From NCBI GenBank assembly GCA_012934845.2, contig WNNJ02001121.1, forward strand, positions 1-64,000: a DNA stretch of 64,000 nt. The letters are read 5' to 3'. Both the position numbers and the translations under genes were made by a program. Positions 22,186 to 33,164 of this stretch are shown piece by piece. Source of the stretch: Pomphorhynchus laevis (taxonomy: Eukaryota; Acanthocephala; Palaeacanthocephala; Echinorhynchida; Pomphorhynchidae). Within the stretch, counting starts at the first letter, position 1. Each line of letters starts with the position of its first letter. Under the pieces are notes generated by a model. The model did not search any database. It was given only the letters and a program-made list of their open reading frames with translations, and was not told the origin of the DNA.

Positions 22186-23011
22186 AGTTCGTCAGAGGAA
22201 CTGCTATGTGATCACATTATATGTAGGCTCAGCTAACTGAGTATACTTTTTGAATAATATTTATAAATTACCAATGATGCTAAATAAAAATAAACTAATA
22301 ATAATAGTAAACTAATAATAATAATTAATAGATAATTTAAATTTATGGATCGAAACCTGATAACATGGCATTATTAAATCAATTAATAAATTAATTAATA
22401 ACTCAATTAATATAGTATTATATTATTCGTTTCATAAGAATACTGAGTTATAATAATTCTTTGTAAGATCACGATTAATATTACACTCGAGAATAGGGTT
22501 GCTTATTAGTTGGTTATTTAATAGTCGGACTGGCAAGATATACAAATGCATTGGCAATTGATAATTAAAAAAATTCTTTACATAAATTGTGTAGCGAATA
22601 ATATGCTTTGATGAGCCCTACTATTTTTTGAGGTAACCAACTCTACGCTGTGTTGCTTTTTCATATCAAGATAATCTAAATGTAATTTACATATTGCCTA
22701 TGTGGAATGTTTAGCAATCTAGCACATCACGAAGATAAACTAGAAGCAGAGAAATATGTAGATGAGAATTCCAACTATATCTGAAATGAATGCAATAAAT
22801 TTGGTAAAGACAAACTTAAGCCCTGAAGGCTAAATGCTTGTCGTTTAAGACAGCGATACTCATAATTCAACATTTTTGACATTTGTTCATTAGTTTGATA
22901 GTTGTTCACACCTAAAGTTTGCCGTCAATCAGAAATTAGATATCGCATTAAAATCAATATTTGCTGAATGGATATGTAAATATATGAATAAATATTTGTA
23001 CATGTTACAGA
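22186..23011. other. Short pLTR scraps, then unassigned DNA
   Basis: At 22195-22260 lies an inverted scrap with 'cagaggaactgctatgtga' and 'ctcagctaactgagta', and near 22350 'ggatcgaaacctgataac'. From 22480 to 23011 composition is more balanced, but I find no frame or repeat partner. Confidence 0.4.
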
Positions 23012-23580
23012 ATAAAATAGTCGATAATTAATCCATAAAGTCTGGTTACCACGATATCTAAAGCAATGTAAGCAAATTGTTTCCATTAAAATAAAAATGT
23101 GTATCATAGTAAAACTGTTTGACCATTATCGCTTAGTTAAAAATATGTTGTTTAACGTGATTAAATTAACAGAATTAAATTATATTTATTTAAAATACTT
23201 ATTAAGGGTTTTGCTAAAATATATTTAATTTTTAATCGCAAGTTTATTTCGATCTGTGTGTTTTAATTACAATTTAGAATGGGCAATTTTTATTACTACA
23301 ATTTGCATTAATTTATTGATAATTATTATTGACATTATTTTATTAATAATTTGAAAATTTTCATTTGAATTTTAATTTATTATTCTGAATTATTTGTAGA
23401 TGATACTTATCGAGTAACATCTATATAACATTTAAATGAAATAATACTGCTAAATAATAGACAAAAGTCATTAAATATTTAAAAAAACAAAACAAATAAG
23501 AATGAAAACACCATAATTTAAATGCGTAGGTACGCAAATTTCTTCCAGATCAATTATTACGTTAAATTATATTAGGTAAA
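23012..23580 (+). repeat. 569-bp inverted repeat, left arm
   Basis: By eye every base from 'ataaaatagtcgataatt' to 'attaggtaaa' is repeated in reverse complement at 24570-25138, with no gap or mismatch found. No transposon ends, coding frame or target duplication is obvious. The minus-strand frame at 22925-23107 only partly overlaps the arm and is not convincing. Confidence 0.9.
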
Positions 23581-24569
23581 TAAAATATTTTTTATTTATA
23601 TGGCAATCAGAAGCGGATTAGATTGCAATCAGATTGCAACTGATTAGATTGCATTAATAATCGTATCAAAATATTGGTTATGTATTTATTACAATTATGG
23701 AATCATTATTAATTCTGGAATTCTGACGCATAATATAAAAATAAAACCAAACTAGAATTGTCCAAAAGATAATTTCAGGTAACACAAAATTGTTACCCTA
23801 AAATATGATTGATTGTGTTACGTACTGATGGATATTTTCGATCAGTAAGAATCAAGATATCATTATATTAACTCTAATCACTAATGAAAGTTAATAAAAT
23901 AACGTTAATACAAAAATTAACATTTTTAAAATTCATAGGCAAGACAATTCCACTTAGAATGAATTGTAACAATAAATTTAAATCTCCTTCAAAAAATAAT
24001 TGGGTATTCGTTCAAGAAATATTACAAATATAGCAGTTAATAACTACCGAAGTTTGACAAGAGTAATTTTTAAGATACAACCTTTCGCAGTCCAGCAATT
24101 GAAAATGAGAAATTCTTTAATAGAAATTTGCATATCACTTTTTATGCTAACAAGGGAATAATATATTTGCTACGTGACATCAAATATTTGAACATTACCA
24201 CATTTGTCTTTCTTCTTCTAAAGTTCATGGTCTACATGCATCTGTTTATTAAACAAAAGCTTTTTTCTAACACACTTTTTGTGTTTTCGATAAATATATA
24301 TATTAACAATTTAGTGACAGCTGTAAGTGGTCATGTATGCAACAATGCTAAGCGCAGAATCGCGCATGTATCAGATAAATTTAAAAAAAATAAACTTAAT
24401 TTTCAAATGCATTTTGATTCTTAAAATTTTTATTTGAGTTGTAATTTTCATTATGATCATTCAGCTGTATTATGATTTATTATGATGATTTATTAAGTCA
24501 TATTATTTTTAATTCATAGGCAAGACAATTCCACTTAGAATAAAATTGTAACAATAAATTTAAATCTCC
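23581..24569. other. Spacer of the large inverted repeat
   Basis: The 989-bp spacer holds a 98-codon plus-strand frame (24128-24424) with no recognisable domain. Near its right end, 24512-24571 repeats 23930-23989 in direct orientation with only small differences ('attcataggcaagacaatt' to 'ttaaatctcct'). Confidence 0.5.
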
Positions 24570-25138
24570 TTTACCTAATATAATTTAACGTAATAATTGA
24601 TCTGGAAGAAATTTGCGTACCTACGCATTTAAATTATGGTGTTTTCATTCTTATTTGTTTTGTTTTTTTAAATATTTAATGACTTTTGTCTATTATTTAG
24701 CAGTATTATTTCATTTAAATGTTATATAGATGTTACTCGATAAGTATCATCTACAAATAATTCAGAATAATAAATTAAAATTCAAATGAAAATTTTCAAA
24801 TTATTAATAAAATAATGTCAATAATAATTATCAATAAATTAATGCAAATTGTAGTAATAAAAATTGCCCATTCTAAATTGTAATTAAAACACACAGATCG
24901 AAATAAACTTGCGATTAAAAATTAAATATATTTTAGCAAAACCCTTAATAAGTATTTTAAATAAATATAATTTAATTCTGTTAATTTAATCACGTTAAAC
25001 AACATATTTTTAACTAAGCGATAATGGTCAAACAGTTTTACTATGATACACATTTTTATTTTAATGGAAACAATTTGCTTACATTGCTTTAGATATCGTG
25101 GTAACCAGACTTTATGGATTAATTATCGACTATTTTAT
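24570..25138 (-). repeat. 569-bp inverted repeat, right arm
   Basis: This is the exact reverse complement of 23012-23580. It is preceded by the copied 60-bp segment and followed by an alternating AT tract (25139-25215). The 28-bp word 'gatttattaagtcatatt...' occurs both before the copied segment (about 24486) and after the AT tract (about 25289), so the copied material is bracketed by a direct repeat. Confidence 0.9.
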
Positions 25139-25215
25139 AAATAATATATATTATATATATTACATTATATATAATATATACATTATATATATTATATACA
25201 TTATTTTATATAATA

Positions 25216-26365
25216 AAATAATGTCAATAATATAATTTATTATTAATGATTTATAATTTATTATAATTAATTATGATTAATTATTATGATTTATTAAGTC
25301 ATATTATTTTTACTTATGAATTCTGTGCAAAAGTATAAAATGACGAAGGAATATTTTATTCTTTATGATATTCTTTAAAAAATAAATTATTTCTTTTATT
25401 AATTTTAAGGATAATAACTATTTTTCTGAATTGTGTTACAACAAAATAAAAACCAATTTAATGAAAAAGTTAAAAAAACAAATTTAATTTTTAAATATTT
25501 TATTTTAAAAAGTTTAGGTTATGCCTATATTTGCATGTTGATTTTGACAACCTAGACACCATTTTTATTCAAAATGGTGTCAAGGTTGCAGTTGATTATC
25601 TATAATCATTTATCGCTTCAATCTTTTTTGACTTGTGCATCAATTATAACAGTCATTTAAAATAAATACTAAATTAGATTAATTAATTTAGATTAATTAA
25701 TTATATTACTTAAAATACGGCGTATTTTAACAGAAACGGCCAAATATATATCGTAGGCCAAATTAATTCCTAAATTTGTTTTTATGTAATCAATACAAAC
25801 TTGGGTTTTATTTTTTGAAAATTTCAAGTTAATGATTACATAATATTTATATAACAAAGACAATTTTTTAATAATAATTAAAATATAGTATTTTTAGTAA
25901 CATATTACTAAACTATTGCCATCTTACTACATAAATGTGAGTTTTATATAATACAAGTTAATTATAATACAAGTAATAACAAGTATAACTTGTATTATAA
26001 TACAAGTAATTTTATAAGTTAAATTAAGTTACATTTTGTTCATAACTTTAAACTACTTGAGCCTAACTTCAATGGACAAACGAATTTAATTTGCACACAT
26101 TTTGACTCGTATTTTTGTTTTTTTTGTTGCTCAACTGTTGTATCTCTTTTCAGATTTATCCTGACGATGTCCACAATTGGTGGAAGGAATATTGATAACA
26201 AAATCTTAAACGTTTTTAACGTTTTTTTTGCTGTGTTTGGCCCTAAAACCATTCACAAATATTTCAACCCAGCATGTCTTATTCCGATTTCATAGTACAT
26301 TAAATAATGAAATTTTAAGAATTGATATTGTTTTAAATAGTTGATATAAATCTATTATTGATAAA
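25216..26365. other. No recognised gene; AT-rich
   Basis: The stretch contains AT tracts, 'caagtta' and 'tacaagt' clusters around 25940-26010 and a 70-codon minus-strand frame (26040-26252) with no motif. Nothing else is supported. Confidence 0.3.
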
Positions 26366-26484
26366 TAATTATTGGAGCTCGATCAAATAAAGAGGAAATT
26401 TTTTGATATATCGCTAACCTCTTAACAGTGGTTAGCGAAATTTCAAAACATTTCCTCTTTACTTTTATCCAGCTCGAATAATTA
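26366..26484. mobile_element. Small inverted-repeat (MITE-like) element
   Basis: Terminal arms of about 50 bp face each other: 'gagctcgatcaaataaagag' with 'tcgctaacc' on the left, and the imperfect complement from 'ggttagcgaaatttc' to 'atccagctcg' on the right. The spacer is only about 10 bp. Flanks 'aattatt' and 'aataatt' are palindromic, so a target duplication cannot be separated from the arms. Confidence 0.65.
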
Positions 26485-26504
26485 CTTTATTAATATAGCA
26501 ATCA

Positions 26505-26930
26505 TATAGACTTTTTTCAAAATATTTTAAATAATTTAATAGATACATATTTTAAACTAGGTTACTATAAAAATAACATCAAGCAAAAAATAGTAAAATA
26601 TATAAATCAACACAATAATATAAATAATAAATTTAAACTCTTAAGTGGCAAATTTTTATGGTAGGATAATAAATAATATACTTTGTATTAGAATAAGATA
26701 CCTGATAGTTATTTCAGAGGAAATACATCATTAGCATGTATTTGGCCCCGCTGCTATGTTGGGTAGAGGAGTTAGGGGCCGAAACCTGATAGCACAGCAC
26801 TTCCTACCGATGACCTCTAATTCTTATTCTGATACAACGTCTGTATCAGAATAAGTCAGTTCAGAATAAGTCTAATATTCAGTTAATATTAGTCAATTCA
26901 TAAAAATGACAGAAAATTTTTATGGATAAT
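26505..26930 (+). mobile_element. Naiad 3' terminus: last RT codons, spacer and pLTR
   Basis: It begins inside the C-terminal RT segment ('taatttaatagatacatat'), then has the spacer 'tatactttgtattagaataa' and a pLTR block with 'ccccgctgctatgttgggta', 'gaggagttaggggccGAAA' and 'agcacagca'. The pLTR tail is scrambled near 26840-26890. A second spacer and diverged block follow to about 27110. Confidence 0.75.
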
Positions 26931-27261
26931 AAATAATATACTTTGTATTATAATAACAATAAATTATTATCATGCATGCATTTGGCCCTGCTGCTATGTT
27001 GCTTCGAGGAATATGGTCCAAAATATGATAACATTAAAGTTCATTTTGTTGACATCTAGCCTCTATTCTAATACATGGTATAATATTTATCGGTTCATAA
27101 AAATACTGGATTATAAAATATCGTAATTATAGAAGTCATAAAAGTAGAATATAAAAGTTGTTTAGTTGGAGTTAAAAATTCTGAATTGTAGAAAATAACA
27201 ATTCCTTTTAAGATTAAAATATTTCAATTTTTAAAATTATTTAAAATAATAACTTTCCATA

Positions 27262-27320
27262 CATAACTCTCCATGAACTGAAGCTACAAGATATGTAGCT
27301 TCAGTTCATAGAGAGTTATG
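27262..27320. repeat. 27-bp hairpin with one mismatch
   Basis: 'cataactctccatgaactg' and the following 'aagctaca' pair with 'tgtagcttcagttcatagag' and 'agttatg' across a 5-base loop. 'aagctaca' and 'tgtagcttcagtt' also occur in the 1-kb dispersed block (for example 6852 and 21990), so it may derive from that repeat. Confidence 0.8.
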
Positions 27321-28435
27321 TCACGTCGCATGAATTTCCTCGATGATCAGTAAACCAGCAGTATACCCACTCATAACTTCTAAAATCGCACGACTTCGCC
27401 AAATTTGTTCAATTATCAGGTAAAAAAACCCACAATGAAACAGATTACGCAAGATTTCCACCTAGTCTTATTGAAATTTAGTGGTCATTAAATGTGGTAT
27501 ATATGTGACATATGATATATGTCCTGTTTTTTAAATGTACGGTAACAATGTATCAGATGATACAGATATTTCATCTGTATATTTCATCTTAACAGCCTTT
27601 ATTTTCAGTGGGAACATATGCCAGATTTTCTTAGTAAGAATATGTTTGCTTTAGATTGTAGTATTGTGAACGTAGTATTTGAACGAACCTATGAATTACA
27701 TCAATGGATTTCGAGGAGTCTAAACAGTTAATTAACAATCAATTATTGAATTTTTTTAAATAATATACCTCAAATGCCTGCAAACATGCCGTCTAGAACC
27801 TATTTTCTTTTTTTTTCAAGAAAATAGGCAGAAAATGTGATTCCCATCCGATGTAAATATGTTCGATTTTATTTTTCTCAAAACTTTCTCCTTCAATCTT
27901 ACGACTACGCCACTTCTGGAACTATCTTCGCATTATGGTGTGTACTTATGGTAAGATATTTAAAACTAAATTAACGAGGTATAATTCTTAATGCTATCAT
28001 AACCGAAGTTTTTAATATAAATATTTTTAATTTTATATTGTTGTTTTAACAACAAGCAGCAGATTAACTCCTAGACGGAATACATTAAACGAACAATCTT
28101 ATATTAAATATAAGATTTGTGTACCAGAGTTCATAATTTGCGACATGCACTCGAGCAAATTATTAATGGCAGTAATAAGATGCAAAGTCCGTCGAATTCA
28201 ACATAGTTTCTTAACTTCGCATTATGGTAAGTACACATCATGGTGTGTACTCAATTAGTTTTGTTTTTCCCTCAATTAGTTTTTTTTTCAATCGAAATCC
28301 ATTTGTGATATGTGTCCCTCGTGCCGATAATGAAATTGACAATTGTTTCAATCTTACTATCTTTCTATTTTTCAAACAGTAAGTTTAGCTTTTCTCAATT
28401 ATTGTTCAATTATACATGCGATGTGCTCTTATATT
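27321..28435. other. No recognised feature
   Basis: Composition is mixed. 'cttcgcattatggt' and 'tggtgtgtact' recur near 27928-27945 and 28216-28250 in rearranged order. No coding motif was found. Confidence 0.3.
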
Positions 28436-28439
28436 GTAC

Positions 28440-29780
28440 CAGACGTTTAAACATCGAGATAAAATAACTTTAAAATTATTATACACAAACTTTCGACTAT
28501 TGCAATAGTTCTTTTCAAGTGCTATGCTTGTTCCCTCAATTAATTTTGCAGTATTATCACTTGATATTTTGTATGCTTGTTCTGCTTTTAGTCAAATTGA
28601 AGAGCACATCTGAAAAATTATAGATTGTCAATTAAGAATTTTTAATTTCTTTATTTTTATTAAATAATCCTCTCTAAATCCCAGAGTGTGATAGCTTTTT
28701 TGACGTTTGAACCATTACCACTTACAATAGTACAAACATTTTGAGTTTAACGTTGAGTATTTTGGCTTTTTGCATCACTATCACTACATCATACGTTTGG
28801 GTATAACTTACAGCTGACGGTTGTTCATTGGGATTCAATATCGACGATGCCCGATTCATACTCATCGTTACTTTTCTCTGACAAAAGTCAACGTAATTTA
28901 TCGTAAGCATTTATGTATGAACTGATCAAGTAACTTTCTCGATCGGATTTCATGTCACCAACTTTAAATTTGGGCTGAAACTTAGTTGTATTGAATAATT
29001 TGTCTTTTTGACATAACCATTTTTGTCAATGATGTCGAATGCATCGTTATATTTTATAATAATGATTTTCTTAATAAACAAAACATGCATTAAATAAAAT
29101 TATATTCACAAACTGAATAAAAGGTTGTATGTCAGATTAAACTTTCTTCCGTCGTTTTCTATGATGACATTAAGGGATCAGATCCCTCCTGTTGACTTTA
29201 TATTCTAGTAAAAATATATTTATCACAATATGTTCGTATTGTAATGTATTTTTTATTCTTCGTATTCTTTATGGTACGTTTATTTTTGGAACTACAGGAA
29301 TGAGCAGTATTTTCTATTTTCCTGGTGATGGTTGGCTTGGATGGCATTGGAATTCTCCTCATAAGGCGTTAGCTATTCCTTATATAATTGTAAGCTTGGA
29401 TGGCATTGAAATTCTCCTCCTATAGCGTTAGCAATTTCTTATATATTCAAGTAGATCTAAAAAGCTGCGTTTTATGCAATTACACCCAACCAAAATAAAT
29501 TATTTAATTGAGTGAATATAAATTATAAATTATAATTTTTAAAAATAATATTATATTTAAATATTATATTATAATAAATTATTATATTTAAAAAATATAA
29601 ATTATTTCCATGAGCGAATCGTTGATGCCATTCCAAAATGTCTTTGTAGTATTTGTAAATTTGTTCGCAGTCGAATCAGCTAAGACAGCGATCTTGATAC
29701 TTTCTAACTCCTCCTCGGCTTTTAAAGAATTTGTCAAAACGTCGAAGATTTCGTGACCCTTTTTGACAATTACTTATGAC
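28440..29780 (-). pseudogene. Unidentified decayed coding DNA
   Basis: Minus-strand translation shows three short stretches that read like protein: about 50 residues at 29610-29770 including 'GHEIFDVLTNSLKAEEELES', 62 codons at 28722-28910 including 'SILNPNEQPSAVSYTQTYDV', and about 30 residues near 28510-28610 including 'LKAEQAYKISSDNTAKLIEG'. Stops and AT-rich gaps separate them. I do not recognise the family, and they may belong to more than one gene. Confidence 0.3.
29333..29446 (+). repeat. Direct repeat, two copies of about 52 bp
   Basis: 'gcttggatggcattggaatt' to 'gcgttagctattccttata' is repeated with small changes 61 bp downstream. It lies in the decayed region and has no other partner in the window. 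Confidence 0.75.
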
Positions 29781-29939
29781 AGCGTGCATATGACATATAA
29801 ATGCAATAATAAAAGAAGTAATAAAAGAAAGTATTTAATGTATTTCTTTTCTAATAAAAGAATTACATAATTGACCCAACTGTTATGCTGAGTTGAGAAA
29901 GCTCATAAACACTGGGCCATACAATTCTTATTTTAAGAT

Positions 29940-30165
29940 TTAGATATTTCTATCTAAGATTTATTTATGTAACAAAATATGTAGCCTCAGTAAAGTGATT
30001 TTATGATATCATTGATATCATTATAAATAATTAATAATTATATAAGATTTTGTATAATTAACATTTATAAAGTAAAAATTTAAATTTGGAATTAAAAAAA
30101 TTAATTTTTGTGAATCGACTAATAAAAAATATATATGATGTATCAGAATAAAGACGTATATATAT
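29940..30165 (-). repeat. Diverged Naiad-type pLTR, tail half
   Basis: On the minus strand it keeps 'tttattctgatacatcat', 'ttattagtcgattcac' and the AT body with 'gttaattatacaaaatct', as in the inverted pLTR inside the 1-kb block at 21.5-21.7 kb. The pseudoknot block is absent. Confidence 0.55.
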
Positions 30166-30369
30166 TCCAAAAAGTCTAGTTAAAAAGATTATAAAATTAA
30201 TTTCACGTGATGAAGAAAGCATTTTTAAATGTCACGGGACTATTTTACTTCAACAGCAAAAAAATGTCGTTATAATGAGTTATGTAATAAATACTAAATC
30301 CACAATCTTCTTCCATTTTGTATATATTATTATAGGAACGAAGAAGAAAAAATATTTTTATTTGATTAA

Positions 30370-30412
30370 AATTCTATATTTCGATAGCTCCTGCTATTAT
30401 CATCAGGATTAA
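30370..30412 (-). ncRNA. PLE hammerhead ribozyme motif
   Basis: On the minus strand CTGATGA is followed by a stem II (ATAGC with GCTAT, loop agga), then GAAATATA. The core boxes are canonical, and helix III would be the self-complementary AUAU, so a dimer is expected. The upstream 200 bp (30160-30370) resemble 41160-41340, so both motifs belong to the same PLE terminal repeat. Confidence 0.6.
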
Positions 30413-30679
30413 AAAAAAATGTTTCACAGAAATGATGATGTTTTTCTATTTCCTATAAATCAATACGTATACTCCGTTAGTTGAGTTTGACAATTCTAAA
30501 AGAGATGACTCTAGGAAATAACAATAACACCAATTTTAGGAAATTGGTGTTAGGTGGTTTAAAGTCGTTAACTATTAATCAGATCAGCTAACTGATTCTA
30601 CGTATTTTATACTATATATAAATAAAAAATAAATAATAGAATTAAATATCCGCTTATCTGTAAAAGCTTCATGCTGTAA

Positions 30680-31500
30680 AATTGTATCTTCTTTGTATCT
30701 TACAGCTTCATGCTGTAAAATTGCAAAACAGTGTGAAGAAGTCTACCTATCTTAACATGAAGCAAAAGACGCACATGTGCATTAGTAGTAATGAAGTAGT
30801 CGAAGATAAGTGCAGGATGATCGACTTGATGTTTAAGGAAAGAGGCTACACGGACAGTGATCTTCTAAATATGAAAAAGAAAGGCCCTAACAGAACACAG
30901 CTACAATTGCGAAGCTCAGCCATTCTTTAGATATCTTTTATAACCGACGCTTTCACATGGAAGAAATATCGGTTAGCGAGACGATGCAACCTTGATATCC
31001 GCATAGTTCATGGGAATTCTAGAAACTTAGGAAAGAGACTAATTCGCAGTTGCTTTTATGAGGAGCCACAACCGTGCACGAGTGCCTGTCCGATCTATTA
31101 CCACACAAGCAGAAAGCATAACGTTTCATTGTGCTACCAACTTAATGTAGTTTATGAAATGTTTTGTGATGAGTGCACTGCTGTATGTAAGAACGTTAGC
31201 CACATAAAAGAAACACAATGTCCGGTTTATGAACGGCCAAGAAACATTAAAGAGCAGCACGAAACCCTTTAGCGCCTTCTTACACCAGCAATACATGTGC
31301 CGCGCATTATTCACAACATCCAAATAAGCAACCAAAGTGCAGCGCAAAGGTACTCTACCGAGCAGATAACGTTGTGTCTCGAAAACTAATGGAGGCAATC
31401 TTAATATCGGGCGCAGATAGCGACAAGAGCCTCAACAATAAAGACGAGGATGTAGGCTAGCTTAATTCGATGCAATGATAAATATTAATTATGTTATTAA
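30680..31500 (+). mobile_element. Canonical PLE: C-terminal RT end and GIY-YIG endonuclease (broken)
   Basis: Plus-strand peptides include 'KKSTYLNMKQKTHMCISSNE' and 'MIDLMFKERGYTDSDLL' (30682-30930), typical of the segment after the PLE catalytic core. Then comes 'CYQLNVVYEMFCDECTAV' near 31130-31185, which fits the N-terminal strand of a PLE GIY-YIG domain with its C..C pair, and 'YERPRNIKEQHE'. Endonuclease after RT is the canonical PLE order, unlike the Naiad copies. The hammerhead motif and a (TA)n tract follow. Several breaks are present; 90 codons on the minus strand at 31126-31398 are a shadow. Confidence 0.65.
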
Positions 31501-31534
31501 TGTTTTGTGACGATGTATGTTTCATGTTTTCAGA

Positions 31535-31572
31535 TAAGCAACTGACGGAGCCTTAACGCGGCGAAAGCTTTG

Positions 31573-31574
<2 letters not shown>
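31535..31574 (+). ncRNA. PLE hammerhead-like motif at the element's 3' end
   Basis: CTGACGG, one extra A, stem II (GCC with GGC, loop ttaacgc), then GAAAGCTT. The layout equals that at 33.1 and 35.0 kb, including the extra A before stem II. The last base of the CUGANGA box is G, so cleavage may be poor. It sits between the PLE body and the (TA)n tract. Confidence 0.5.

Positions 31575-31658
<84 letters not shown>
31575..31658. repeat. (TA)n microsatellite
   Basis: An uninterrupted TA run of about 42 units. PLEs are known to favour such targets, and here a PLE end borders the tract on the left. Confidence 0.95.
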
Positions 31659-31659
<1 letters not shown>

Positions 31660-32531
31660 TAAATGGTGTTGCTTGATAGACTGGACTTCGATTCACGACT
31701 TTCAATCACCATGTCACTTCTAGACGACCACTTCAGCATCGAAATGATGAGTACCCGGCAACACTCATCAGTAGAATGAGGTACACACTAGTCGTTTCGG
31801 TTGCCTGTGTGACATTGTGAATAAAGGCGTTTCCGACACTTTGCTAAATTGACTGAAGCTTACGCTCTTTACCAGATCGAATTGCTGTGCGGACTATCCT
31901 TAAACACTAGGCAGAGGTTGTTGCTGAATTGTCGTTGCACTCGTTGCTGAATTGTTGTTGCATTCACAATGTCACTCAGGCAACCAAAACGACCAGTGTG
32001 TACCTCATTCTACTGATGAGTGTTACCGGGTATTCATCATTTCTATGCTGAAGTTGTCGTCTAGAAGTGACATGGTGATTGAAAGTCGTGAATCGAAGTC
32101 CAGTCTATTAAGCAACACCATTTAGTATAAATGCCGTATTTCGTAAGAAATCCTGGACACCTCAGAACACCTGTGCACTACTATTATACATGCCGTATCC
32201 ATTAAGGTTCCAACGAGTGCAAGGACAATTCAGCAACAACCTCTGCCTAGTGTTTAAGGATGGGTCGCACAGCAATTCGATGTGGTAAAGAGCGTAAGCC
32301 TCAGTCAATTAAGCAAAGTGTCGAAAACGCCTTTATTCACAATGTCACACAGGCAACCGAAACGACCAGTATGTACCTCATTCTACTGATGAGTGTTGCC
32401 GGGTACTTATCATTTCGATGCTGAAGTGGTCGTCTAGAAGTGACATGGTGACTGAAAGTCGTGAATCGAAGTCCAGTCTATCAAGCAACATCATTTAGTA
32501 TAAATGCCGTATTTCGTAAGAAATCCTGGAC
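31656..32531. repeat. Fold-back element with three copies of one arm
   Basis: The sequence from 'ctaaatggtgttgcttgat' to 'aacctctgcctagtg'-type DNA (31656-31950) recurs inverted at about 32195-32500, and a shorter inverted copy sits between (31955-32155). Shared words include 'gtcacttctagacgaccac' and 'cacactagtcgtttcggtt'. Right-hand copies end 'gtaagaaatcctgga'. No coding frame is present. It may be PLE terminal repeats in inverted array or a fold-back transposon; the family is not settled. Confidence 0.75.
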
Positions 32532-32568
32532 CGTTGTTTACTCAGCAATCTGTGCTGAGTAAACAACG
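32532..32568. repeat. 16-bp perfect hairpin
   Basis: 'cgttgtttactcagca' and 'tgctgagtaaacaacg' pair across the loop atctg. It lies exactly between the fold-back element and the Naiad linker fragment. Confidence 0.85.
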
Positions 32569-32574
32569 TGATAT

Positions 32575-32970
32575 TTATTTTATCAAAACTAAGACTTACA
32601 ATTGCATTCTGTTTCCATTATGTTTCTAATATTATCGTTACATATTGATTTTAATTCTTTATTATAATTACAAATTTTTCGTCCTAATGGTGGTAGGAGT
32701 TTATACCTTATTTTAGGAATATATTTACTTAAATCTGACCCTATTATTTCTTTACCTTTAGAATTATTTAAAAGTCCGGCTATATTTATGTTATCTATAC
32801 ATTTATTAATGAAGTTTATGGTTAATGTATATTTTCTATTGTTATTATTTACATTTATTGTCCAATTATAGTATTTTATATTACAATAACAGTCTATTAT
32901 ACAACCTAACCTATCATAGTCTTCAATTAATCTTTGATTTTTTGTACAAATGATATCTTTAGAAAAACTA
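32575..32970 (-). mobile_element. Naiad-like PLE: linker with CxC motif
   Basis: Minus-strand translation reads through 'EDYDRLGCIIDCYCNIKYYN', 'GSDLSKYIPKIRYKLLPPLG' and 'NIMETECNCKS' before a stop. The terminal Cys-Asn-Cys is the CxC signature that joins the N-terminal endonuclease to the RT in Naiad and Chlamys PLEs. The same linker, without the CxC, appears at 42.0-42.5 kb. This is an isolated fragment, open over most of its length. Confidence 0.7.
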
Positions 32971-33059
32971 AATGATATCTTTAATTTTATCTAATATATA
33001 TTGTTGGTGTTTAGTTAAAACTAGCACAATTAAAGCAAAAAACAGTGTATATTATTTAA

Positions 33060-33100
33060 ATTTCCATAGCTTTCGGGCACAGCCCTTCTTCAGTGGAAGT
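33060..33100 (-). ncRNA. Best hammerhead ribozyme motif in the window
   Basis: Minus strand: stem I strand ttcca, CTGAAGA, an extra A, stem II GGGC-tgt-GCCC, GAAA, then GCTA and tggaa, the exact partner of ttcca. Helix III is the two-base-pair self-complementary AGCU, with A as the cleavage-site H. All core boxes and stems I and II are intact. Minimal helix III implies action as a dimer, as proposed for PLE hammerheads. Confidence 0.7.
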
Positions 33101-33164
33101 TCCACGCAATATTGTGTGTTTATTAGTTATCAAACTTTTTTAAGTTTGATAACTAATCATATAT

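Noticed and set aside
24128-24424. 98-codon frame in the spacer of the large inverted repeat
   Set aside because: It is open but has no domain and no copy elsewhere; AT-rich DNA of this length often holds such frames.
31730-31790. Hammerhead in the fold-back arm ('gaaatgatgag' and 'ctcatcagtag')
   Set aside because: The boxes are not in hammerhead order and no GAAA follows a CTGATGA-led stem; it is simply a hairpin.
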